Below, one piece after another: positions 25,301 through 37,300 of a DNA stretch of 62,000 nt. The notes below the pieces were generated by a model, which saw nothing but the letters and a program-made list of their open reading frames with translations, had not been told where the DNA came from and made no database searches. Made by a program: the position numbers and the translations under genes. This DNA is from Acanthaster planci (taxonomy: Eukaryota; Echinodermata; Asteroidea; Valvatida; Acanthasteridae). How positions within the stretch are numbered: the stretch's first letter is position 1; every line of letters starts with the position of its first letter. The stretch spans positions 246,795 through 308,794 of the forward strand of contig NW_019091546.1 in assembly GCF_001949145.1 (NCBI RefSeq). The letters are read 5' to 3'.

Positions 25301-28300
25301 TCGATGCGGATATGCGCAGAAGGCGCTAATGTGAAATCCTTCTGTCGACGATAGGCCAATTGCACTCCCAACCGTAGTTTGTGCCAATTGTCTGTGATAC
25401 TAGTTCGCTCATGTAACTGCATGCTGTGCGCATGTGAAAGTTCCTGATATGCATGTGCAGGCAACACATGCAGTCCCCCACTGATTCCTTACGTGTTTGT
25501 TCTTGTTACGTTTGTAGACCACATGTCCTACTACAACACAGTTCTAAGCGATGATCTAGTTAATACTAACAGTAAGTGGAAAACATGCCTTCTAAGTTCA
25601 TTTACGTTTCCTTATTTCCTAAGTCTTGTTTTGAAAGCTTGCATGTGGAAATTTTTCAGTTTCCACTTCTTGTTAGCTATCCCTTTATTCCTGACAATGT
25701 CCACGTATAAGGCAATTTATAGAATCTGGGTTTTTTTTCCTGTCATAGATCAATTTATAGGATTTTTCCATCGGTTTTATTGCTTATTCACTCTTGACCT
25801 TCCCAGAAATATTACAATTTATTCTTTTTAGTCACCTTTGGATTTGTCAGAATTACCTGCAATTATTTTGCAAATTGCCTGACCCAAAAAGTCAGGGATT
25901 CTTATGAAATGTAACTTTTCTTTGCAAGGAAACTTTGATTAATCCCTCGAAAATTGTAGGTCACCTCTGCCAGATGTTTTCACATCCACTCACGTTATAT
26001 TTATCTCATTTTCTGTCTATTTTTTGCACTGTCTACATTTCTTACACTATCTAGTAACAGATTCCCCTCTCAGTTTGTCACCCTGTTTGCCAACTAACAA
26101 GTACCTCTGTCTGAACCCAGCCATTGAGATGTTCCCAGGTAGTTTACACTCAAAAAGTCCAACTCACAAGTTCAGCGTCTCAATATAACCCAGAAATTCA
26201 CGTTCAGATTCAGGCAGCAGAACCATCACATGCTTGGGCCATTTTCCAATCTGTGGCTCTGACTCTCACTTTGGCTTTGTCTGAGAACCTACCATAGATA
26301 CAATATCCAACATTTGCCTACAAACCATACAAAAAGCTCTAAGCTCTAAAAGCTCAAAGCTCTAAAGCTCTCTTACATTATTAAACAGCCATATGTTCCT
26401 GTCTACATAAAATTGAGTCACTCTGAACCAGAGGGCTCAACTTAGAGAATTAAAATGATGAAACTGACTCTTGAAGGCATACCCCAGATAAAGCCAAGGT
26501 ATGGGCAACCACGGATCTCCCCGGTTCAAGGGCTTTTGTGTGTTGTCTACAGGGGGCGCTGTTCAACCCTATAAAAGGGCACCTAATGACTACTCACTCC
26601 TGCTTTGCTTTCCCACGCTTTTCATTCGCTTCTTTTATAACAAGATAATTCAATGACGGTCCTTTTCAAAATTGGACTTTGCAAATGTAGACCATTAATT
26701 TTCATTTGTTCAAGTTTTGTCCAACATTTGCTGCTACGCCATTGCGATTTTGAAACTCTTTTACACGGTCGCAGAGTGATATTTTTGCTGCAACACTCAT
26801 TGGTGAGATGCTCCCTGACTCTGTCATCACCCCTTGTCTCTCTCTCTCTTTGCTTGTGTTTGACCCTGTCATCTTGCTTTCTTCTTGGAAACCTCACGCT
26901 TACTTCAGTCGGACAAACATGGTAAAGCAAGGAGTATTTCCATTTTATAAATAGTGTACCTCTGGTCATTTTTGCGACTGTACAAGGAGAAAGTTGCAGT
27001 GCCCTCCAGATTGGAGGAAGGTATTTGCTACCCATTGCATTGTGGTGAAATCATGGTGCCAAGCCTTGGTCACAAAGTGGCTTTGGCCAAGCCTTAATTG
27101 TGCTGAATCGACCATAATTTGGTGACAAACGGGTATTGGAGTTTTGGTGCTTTGGGGAGGAGGGTAAGTCAGGGTTTGATAAAAAGGTTGTGAAAGTCAT
27201 CAGCTCGCTCACACCAAAAGGGACAGGTCAGCGTGTTTGCCCCGTTTGAATCACCCTGTCTGTCACTGTATGTTGATCTCACAGTCCTCATTTCTTTTGA
27301 AGCTTTCTCACTGCATTCATTTCTATGTTGCCATCGTGTGAGTGGGTTTGATGTTGAGAAGGCCATGCTTTGCAAGTTGCCTGTCACTGCGTCTTCCACA
27401 GTTTTCGTCACACCTGTACCTTGTCTCACCTCTTACGGTCGTGGGTGCTTTTTTTTTTACCGTGGAGTCACTTTGAATAGAATAGGCCTTGAGGCCAACT
27501 TCGCAGAGCCAAAAAAAAATGTGCTAAGCACAGATGTTTGGTTTGCAGGGACGTATTGAAATTACCCCCAAGATTTGGTGTAAATCACATGGAATATTGT
27601 GGATTTTACCTGTTTAGGGTTTAAAAATCCAGTGTTAATTTACTGCCTGTCAGCATCTGAACCCGATTTCCTGTTTCAGGCGACATTGCTAACCATCATG
27701 TTCCTGTTGAGCGCCTCTTTGAAATTGGTCCTATCTTTTCAAGCTCTGTGTACCACTGCCTGCCTTGGTCCAAAAGAGTGGCTTCGGCCAGGAGTGGCAC
27801 ATGCACCAATGGCAGCCTCTAGTAAGCGGCTTCTATAGCCACATGTGCTGTACCTAGCCACAGCCAAAAATTTCGTATGCGGCCTCTTGTCTCTCTTCTT
27901 AAATTAATAGATGAAGGCAATGATCCGTCCGGCAGCATCGCTGTGCAGCTCCAGCCTGCCCTGCTGACGCTCTTCAACCGGCGTCACTCGGACCAGGTCT
28001 CCATCAAGGAGTCGGTCAAGATGCACCTGTGGGATATCCACTTCAAGGAATTCGGCAGGTGAGGTAGGGGGGGACTAACCACCCTCAGGGGGAGACAGCG
28101 GCTCACCCTTCCTCCCCACGCACGCTTTTTCTTAATACTTGGAGCATAGAGGAAGGACGCAGAAGGAGTTGCAACTCTGGAACTTCAAAGTGTTCAATGA
28201 TGGTCGCTGCCGAGTTAGACGAATAATAGAAAACATTCCAAAAATACCTGATTACTGCCTGCATCTTAGCCAGACAAGCGGGGCCAGTAATATCCTAGCA

Positions 28301-31300
28301 ACACTTGTAGTTTTTGCTTACAACTAAATACAAATTATTGCTGTGACCAGGAAATAGAGAAAAACCCCGATATTAGACCTACCTTTGCCATTGTGAATAA
28401 ACTTTTTAAATGTTGATACACTGTTCCAGTGTCCGTGCAAAGGTGGTAATTTTATTCTCCTCCCTCCAATACATCAGTGTTCAAAGACTTGGTACGAATT
28501 TGGCCAAGACTGGCCAACAAAATGTTGACTTTTACTGGAAAGCTAAGTTCATAAGTAACAACATGTGCTATTTCATCACAGGGAGTGATCTTGAAATCTC
28601 ATGAAATACGCTTTTGTACAAATGCCATAAAAAAAATGATTCAAACAAAACACAAAATCTTGTAAACAACAGGGCTATTTATTCCCAAATAACTAAAAAA
28701 AAAAGGGCTCATTAAGGTCAATGACGACACATATCGATTTAGGGCACACAGCGTAATGCAAGTAACTGCTCAAGCATTAAATTTGATGTCATGAGATCAT
28801 ACCAAGTGGCAACAAATACATGAATATTCAATCTCGTATACCTCAGTGCACAAAGTTCGAAAGATGTAGATTACCAGCGACAGATTGCAGCAGTGATCAT
28901 AGGGTACAAAGGGGTTTTGTGGTTGTGAAACGGACGGTGTGTAGCAACTTTCGCTGCGCTCTGGCTGTGGACATACCAGGCATGCCAGAAAGCAGTAATT
29001 GGCCAGATGTTACAGCCCGGGCAGTTTAATCTCCTGTGTCCTTCCTCTATGCTTGGAGACATGCAGCCGCTCTCGATCACTCCATCAATGCCAGGTGCCT
29101 TGATGGCCTATCAACTGGCCCCCCAACTTAAGTTGGGGCTGATCAGGCTTCTTCTCCCCCTCATGGCACTGCAGCTTCATCTTCTTGGCTTTGGCCCTTG
29201 AGTAAAAATCCCAGGTTAAAGCAAGCCCATCACTCTTGTATTCCTGTTCATAAATACGTTTTGGGTGGAAAAGACCAGAATGTAGGTCATCACTGTCGGT
29301 AAATTACTTTAGCATCTGTTTGTTATACACGCAGGTTTTTTTTAATCTGTGCTCCCCTGTTATCCATGTGCTGTGCGTGAGTTTCATTTCATTTGCTCTG
29401 AGCCACTCAGAAATGGATTTCTTTTTAAGGCTCAGTTTTCAGTCTAAACATGCTCATACTTATTTTGTCACAAAAATGGTGAGCATTTGTGATAAGGAAT
29501 TGAGCATTGGATCTTTCAGCGCCGTGTACTGCAGCGTCACGGTTGATTAACATTTCCAGGAGTGAGTTCCAAGGACGAGGACAGTAAGGTTGAGCATTAC
29601 TGCTGAGGTTGTTCCCAAAGTGCGCAGAGAGTCTTCCTCCATTTTATGCAAGTTTTGTTTTTCACGGTGCAGGGGTGTCTGCATGTACCGCACCGTCGAG
29701 ACCCAGGAACTCATCATCAAAGGAATTCCCGAGAGTCTACGTGGAGAAATATGGCTGCTGTTCTCTGGTGCCATCAACGAAGTAGGCCAATTCAATTTGG
29801 GCAGATCTAGATTAACTTTGTCCCAGAGTGTTCGTTGATCCTGTGTGTGACATCCGCCCCTAGGCCAAGAAAGTTGTTTGGATACAGAGTTTCTTGCTCT
29901 TTTCCACGCATTTCCATCTGAAAATTTTTCACTTTTAGGAAGTATGAGGTTTGAATATAGCTTAGCAAGAAAATTTTGGGGCTTTCAATGCTGGGCGTAG
30001 CACACGTTTATCTTGAGACTGTGGGGCAACACACAGCAATACGTACAGAAGATTTAAGCCAGTGCGTTTTGGCCTGATGCGTCGTCTGAGGGTGTGGCCC
30101 AGTGATTTGAGTTCATGACTCACCGTCAGGTGATCATAGGGTCAAATCCAGCCACTTGCTGCATTTCCTTGGAGATGTGTGGCTTAGTGATTACAGTTTG
30201 TAGCTCCCGATAAGAAGGTCAAGGGGTTTGAAATTGTCTGGTGCCTGGAAGAAGGTCGTAAGCACTTATGACCTTTTACCGGGAAGCATAATGGCTGCTA
30301 AAAAATTTTCCCAGCCAAAGGACGTAAATTAAATCCATTTTAACTAAATAAAGAGAGTGTGTTTCTTACTCCCTTTTACCGGGAACATTTTCCTCCTGTG
30401 ATCTTGCTTCCGGGCAAAAGGGCGTAAGTGTGCTTATGACCTTTTTGCCGAGCACACGACGACGTAATGCGACCTTGGGCTAGTTATCCTTCCCTCTGTG
30501 CCTCTCTCCACCCAGGGGTATACGGGCACTTGCGAGGGCAGATATATGGTGACAATGTTGAGCTATTTTCACCTGAAATTCCAGCATTTACATTGTAGCT
30601 GCGTGCTCCAGAGGGAGCTGAGATGGTCTCAGGAATGTTCAGCTGGGGATAATTTTATTTTGGCACCCTTGAATGTCCGATGCTTTGTCTACTGTGGCCT
30701 TACCAATGCTGTGACATTATTTATTCTGTTCTTGCCATCTTGACTTGAAACAGACTTCAATACTTAACTCCATTTTCTTCTACTCATCTCCAAGATGGCC
30801 ACCCAGGCTGGCTACTACCAGTCTTTGGTTGAGCAGAGCCTAGGCAAGGAGAGCATCGCCACCGACGAGATCGAGAGAGACCTCCACCGATCCCTCCCGG
30901 AGCATCCGGCATTCCAGTCGGAACTGGGCATCGCTGCGCTTCGCCGGGTCCTGACGGCATACGCCTACAGGAACCCCAGTATAGGTAACGAATATCCAAA
31001 TGACCTTTCACCCTCGCATTGGGCGATATGACTTTCCAGAGTGAACAGAAAAGGAAACTTTGTAATCTACCTCATCAATATTTGCCTGACCTTTGACATC
31101 TCTGAGGTCCAGGATTTGAGAGTGAACAGAAGGCACTATTTAACCTACAGTTGAAAAAAAATTGAAGTATGGGTACCGAATAGACCAGACCTTTGACCTG
31201 CACTCTTGGATACTTTGACTCTACAAATGAACAAATCCTGAAGTATCTCCAGGAGTAGCTCCAGGATTTGTATTCTCAAATGTAATACCAGTACCAACAA

Positions 31301-34300
31301 AGTATAAATCAATTTTCCTTCAGATAATTTCAGTTTTTCCCATTACTCAATGGACTTGACATCAATGAAAATACACGGTGAGGTGGACTATGCTGTGTTC
31401 AGTGGCAAGTACCCGATTGCCAGATGAGGAATTATTGCTTAAATTCTCAAATGAGCACACTTAAAGTATAGGAGTAAAAGGCATGTTTCACAATTTTACA
31501 TGTTTCCATGGTATACTTAGGTTACTGCCAAGCCATGAATATCGTGACCTCCGTGCTCCTACTTTATGCCAACGAGGAGGAGGCCTTCTGGTTACTAACG
31601 GCGATCTGTGAGAGGCTGTTGCCGGACTACTACAACATGCGAGTGGTGGGCGCCCTCATTGACCAAGGTAAGGGATTGCAGGAGGCGCATCTAATGGAAC
31701 TGTGCATGAAGAAACTCTCTAAGCAGAGAAAGCTATCGCTTGGTGCCAAAAAATGGTTACCTGGCAAAAATGCCATGGGATGCCTGTTACGCTTGAATGG
31801 TTCTCGGCTGTTCCTTGCTTAGCACATAAAGGTTGGCTAAGTAGCATCTTGTGCTACATGTACGTGGACTCAAGCACACTGGTTCTGACTGGGCCCATCA
31901 TCTAAGAGAGCCGCTAAAGACAAATTTTGTATTTGCGATACTGGGCTGCTGATGGCTTGCATCTGTATTTCCTGTGCTTCCTTGTTTCAATTTCATGTCA
32001 GTGGCATAGATGTTACTAGGATCGCAAGACTAGATCATCTCATGACCCAATTACGCAGTTAGCGGTAGAAGATATCTCGTGCAATAGGAAAAGACCCAAC
32101 ATAGTGATTTCCTGCTGGACGGTTTTACACTGAGAATGATGATGTACGAGAGCAATGAACTGTTGCATTTGAAATCTGAGCACTTTCCTGAGATGCCTTG
32201 GTGAGAGAATGCATTCTGTTTTCAAGTTTTCAATCGGACTCGTGCTCGCACCCAGTACACACGCTTAGACTGTGCATTTCAATTGGTCGCACATGCTCAG
32301 AGCAGGCCTCGTGCCAAACACGTAAGAACCTCTGCACCCACGCAGTGAGTCCCCTGGTCTCCAGCAAATGGACATCCTTGCTATTCTCTGAAAAAATACA
32401 CGCTTTCTTTCAGTTCTGCGGACTGCCAAGTTAGTAAATAATGATATTTTTCCTATCTGCTGCTTCCATGCTTGGTTTTTTTCAACCAGGTGTGTTTGAA
32501 GATTTGACCAAGGAGTACCTCCCCGAACTCTACATCAAGATGGACAAGCTGGGAATCCTCAGCATGATCTCCTTATCTTGGTTCTTGACCATCTTCATCA
32601 GGTAAAGCTCTCCGCTCGCAGCTTGCCAATCACAAAAGCTCTTCCCCCAGTTTGGTGTTATCGCTGACCTCTTTCAGCAAAGGGCATTTTTGTTCTAAAA
32701 GCCCATGTACTGTAATGTACCTACTGGTAAACGCTCCTTTGTGCCTCATTTAACCTGATTTCTAATTAATGTTTTGCCGTTATCTTCACGTTTATGCTAA
32801 TGTGCATTTGTACATATGATTAAAAATGTGTGATTTCATTAAAGCTATGACTGCACTCAACTTTGCCAGAATTCTGGATCTTGACTGTTTTCTTTGCTTA
32901 TTCTTTGTTCGTGAGAGTAGGCTTGTGAGCTGTCTCACAAACATATTCTGTGAGCAAATGTGTGGTTCAAAATTTGAACAGAAAACCCTCCAAGTGGGCA
33001 GTGTCTTCCTGTTACTGTGATCGCTGCAACAGCATTTGTCAAGAAAAATGGGAAAAGTCGCATCCAACTTGTACCTATTATCATGGACTTCTGAACTTTA
33101 TATCTAACATTTTCACATTCAGGAAGTTTTCTCAAACGTAGTTACTCTGTAAATCTATGTGCAAGTATAAGTTCTTTGCTCAGTGGAGCAATGCTTCATT
33201 GTCAGATGGTAACATGCTGACCAATTCCACCTGGTCCCTCCCCACCCCATCCCACCCCCACCTCACCTCACCCCATTCCACCCCCACCNNNNNNNNNNNN
33301 NNNNNNNNNNNNNNNNNNNNNNNNNNNNNNNNNNNNNNNNNNNNNNNNNNNNNNNNNNNNNNNNNNNNNNNNNNNNNNNNNNNNNNNNNNNNNNNNNNNN
33401 NNNNNNNNNNNNNNNNNNNNNNNNNNNNNNNNNTTCCCCCCCCACCTCATCTCACCCCATTCCACCCCCACCTCATCTCACCCCATTCCACCCCCACCTC
33501 ATCTCACCCCATTCCACCCCCACCTCATGTCATCCCATCCCACCCTTACAATTTGTTTTTCTCTTTTTCCTTGAAAAAATCAAAGCCTTTTAGCTCGGTT
33601 GTGTTTTTTCTGAGTTATCAATGTACATGTCTATTTCAGTGCACAGTTATGCCTTCAGTTTGTCATATGCATTTTTTATTTCTTTGAACAGTGTCATGCC
33701 ATTTGAGAGCGCCGTTAACATCATGGACTGCTTCTTCTACGACGGCGCCCGGTTCATCTTCCAGATCGCCCTGGCCGTGCTGGACGCCAACCAAGATGCC
33801 CTGATGAAGTGTGAGGACGACGGCACTGCCATGACGGTGCTGACCACGTACCTGGAGAGTGTCCAGAACAAAGATGCCACGGCGCCCAGCATGCCCCACA
33901 CATCCACACTCACGGCTATGACCATCGAGCGAAAGGTGCATAGCCCCCAAGATAACTGGATCCCATGAGTACAGTTTCAAACCACTTTTTGATGGTGTTA
34001 AACCAGGAACTTGTCTCATGTATAGTGTTATTGTTGGCCAAACATACCGACTTTTTAAAATGATAGGATACGGCAACCGCAGTCCTTTTGAAAAGTTGGA
34101 CCTTACAGACGCTGGTGGTCATTTGTCCAAGGTCAATCCCAGGACATTTCTTACTGCATAGGCACTTTGACACGTTGAGACAATGTCGCACAGCTGTAGT
34201 AGACAGACCCCTTAAGGTGAAACGGAATGAAAACCAGTCATTCCAATGTAAATATTCATACTGCTCTGAATTATGAGATGCTCCCTAACCCACGAGTGTT

Positions 34301-37300
34301 CCTGGCCGGTTAATTTTGATAGTGTTCATATTAAGGAGTCTGAAAGTCTGTTTCTGTCAGCTACAGCTTTTTCTGAGATTCGGCAATATGTAGTCGAATA
34401 CTGGACAGAGCGCTCGCGACCGTATGAATCAGATTATACCTGCTTAACCAGATGCCCCTCAATCCACTGCCTCTCTCCGCAGCCGGACATTGACGTCTCA
34501 GACCTCATCCACACAGCCTACGCCAAGTATGGCTACATCCGCACCGACCAGATCAAGAAGATGAGGCTCAACCAGCGGCTGCGGGTGGTGCAAGGCCTGG
34601 AGGACACGGCCCGCCGCACGGTCGTCCGTAGCTTGGTCGGGGAGGTGCCCTTCAACATGGAGGAGCTAGAGGACCTCTACACCATCTTCAAGGCCAGTAC
34701 CCAGAAGCCGTTAAAACCAGGGGCCAAATTCATAGACCTGCATATATAAGCACAAAATTTGCTTAAGCGGGAAAAAACTTTGCTTAATAAACCAAGGTTA
34801 CCAGCTCAAACACTATCTGATTGTCATGCTAACCAAAAAACAGCTAAATGCAATCCCAGAACAATGCACATCACATGGAGTTTTGGCTGGTTACTTTATT
34901 TATCAAGCAAGGTTTTTTCGTGCTTAAGCAAATTTTGTGCTTAAGCAGCTCTGTGAAATTAGCCCCAGAATACACCAAGCACAGAAAACTATTCGCTTTG
35001 GATTATGCATGACACTAATGATAAAATTTATATACCTTTTACAGTTGAAAGATCAAAGGTACATTATAAGGAGGACAGACGTTCATGTTGTATACCAAGT
35101 ATGGACATGCTTCTGCTGGGGTGTAGGTTAAGAGAACTGAGGGAAAACACTCATTTTCTTACACTGTGAACACACTTTAAGCTGGATTTTTGTTATAGTT
35201 CCTCAGCTGTTTCTTGTCCTTATACATAATAACTCTAACTCTGACATGCCTCTAAGACTGTCAGAAAGAGGACAACCTTACAGGGTTTGCACAGCTTGCA
35301 GTATGTGGACCTGTTTCGTTCATCAAATTAGCACTCAAGGACTGAAGTGAAAGTCGCAATAAAGACAGGTCACTGAGTGAGTGCTCAAAGCTCCGTGTGG
35401 GAATAAGCTAGTCCCGCCGGCAGGCAGGTGATCTTACCAGATCTGTTTACCAAGCACAAATGAACCAGATACTAAACTACAGGCAGCATACAAAACGTGG
35501 CATTCTAACCATGGACCCATCAATGCTTAGCAAAGCAATTCTGTGCTAAGTGGAATTTGGTCCGCGTTGATCTTGCAGGAGGAATATCTGACCAGCAACA
35601 TGCTGTCCGGAGCCCCCGTCCTAGACCAGACCCAGCACTTCCTGGCCACCTTCAAGATCGACCTGGAGAAGTTTCGCACCCTGTTTCTCACCTTCTCGCC
35701 TTGGGCTTGCGGCACCCAAGCTGACCTCCTAGCTCTCAGGGCATTTAGGGTATTGATTAACACATGTACATCTGCTGAAAACATTTACTCTGATCATAAA
35801 AGATGCTTAAGTACACCGAACACCTTCAGATCCTGCACCCAGGATATCTTAGGTTGTGTCACACACCTTCACATCCAACACCTAGGTATCCTGGATTATG
35901 TTTCACACCTTGATATCCTACTCCTTAGATGTCCAAGATAATGCCAGAACTTTCAAATCTTTCCCCAAGGTACATGTATATTTCCTGGGTCATGCAACTC
36001 ATTTTCAGATCCTACAGGCAAACTATCCAGAGCTACGCTCTATGCCATTTTGAATAAATTTTACAAGAAGCATTCATTTAGGGAGACAGATACTTTAGGG
36101 TACCCCAGTAGTCGCAAGTTCTTGACTCAAGAGATCCTGTTCTAAATGTTTTGGTTTAAAGAAAAACTTGTCAAGTTTTCACCAAACAATGCTCATTCCA
36201 CTCAATTCTGTCCATCTCTCCCTTCAACTGGCAATCAGCTGTCACTAAAATCCTTGTCAGCTTGCCAACATACAGACTTCCTGTTTGGTTTCCATAGCTC
36301 CTGGACGAGGACCGTGACAACCTGATCAACTTCCGGGAGTTTTCTTGGGGCCTGGGTGTCATGTGCCGGAGCGAGCTTCCCGAGCGGCTGCGGCTGCTGT
36401 ACCGGCTGCATCTGCCGCCAGCACTGCTTCCGGAAGACATGGAGAGCATCGCCGGGGACTCTCAAACAGGTTGGCTGTACATTTTTTTTTTCAGAACTNA
36501 GATCCCACACCCAGGATATCTTAGGTTGTGTCACACACCTTCACATCCAACACCTAGGTATCCTGGATTATGTTTCACACCTTGATATCCTACTCCTTAG
36601 ATGTCCAAGATAATGCCAGAACCTTCAAATCTTTCCCCAAGGTACATGTATATTTCCTGGGTCATGCAACTCATTTTCAGATCCTACAGGCAAACTATCC
36701 AGAGCTACGCTCCATGCCATTTTGAATAAATTTTACAAGAAGCATTCATTTAGGGAGACAAATACTTTAGGGTACCCCGGTAGTCGCAAGTTCTTGACTC
36801 AAGAGATCCTGTTCTAAACGTTTCTGTTATAAAAAGAAAAACTCGTCAAGTTTTCACCAAACAATGCTCATTCCACTCAATTCTGTCCATCTCTGCCTTC
36901 AACTGGCAATCAGCTGTCACTTAAATCCTTGTCAGCTTGCCAACATACAGACTTCCTATTTGGTTTCCATAGCTCCTGGACGAGGACCGTGACAACCTGA
37001 TCAACTTCCGGGAGTTTTCTTGGGGCCTGGGTGTCATGTGCCGGAGCGAGCTTCCCGAGCGGCTGCGGCTGCTGTACCGGCTGCATCTGCCGCCAGCACT
37101 GCTTCCGGAAGACATGGAGAGCATCGCCGGGGACTCTCAAACAGGTTGACTGTACATTTTTTTTTTCAGAACCGGGGGCCCCATTTTGTATCCTTCCCAA
37201 ACCAGTCCAAGAGAGGACGCAACGTTCCCAGCAGTGGTGGCTCCTTTGATGGGAAATGCTCTCGCTACGGAACGAGTAATCATGAAGTCACTTTGAACCA

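Larger units (their letters stand above)
23079..28058 (+). other. TBC1D9: TBC1D9 exons 12-13, Ser-rich linker and start of TBC region
   Basis: Exon 12 (23079-23221) encodes a Ser-rich low-complexity stretch ([12 protein letters not shown] and [13 protein letters not shown]) matching the divergent Ser-rich linker of the family. Exon 13 (27911-28058) encodes the pre-TBC segment including [14 protein letters not shown]. The 4.7-kb intron between them holds a possible 54-nt cassette exon (25518-25571). Confidence 0.85.
29673..33935 (+). other. TBC1D9: TBC1D9 exons 14-18, TBC RabGAP domain
   Basis: Exons 29673-29781, 30795-30984, 31521-31667, 32490-32601 and 33692-33935. Landmarks: [35 protein letters not shown] with the arginine finger; [16 protein letters not shown] with the glutamine finger; [27 protein letters not shown] and [17 protein letters not shown]. 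This is a canonical dual-finger TBC domain, so GAP activity is expected; the Rab target cannot be read from sequence. Confidence 0.95.

Noticed and set aside
33157-33687. 176-codon ORF spanning the N run
   Set aside because: It consists of unknown residues and C-rich minisatellite; no splice or family support.
36171-37200. Ser/Arg-rich and other ORFs on the - strand, found twice
   Set aside because: They are antisense shadows of the duplicated TBC1D9 exon 21.
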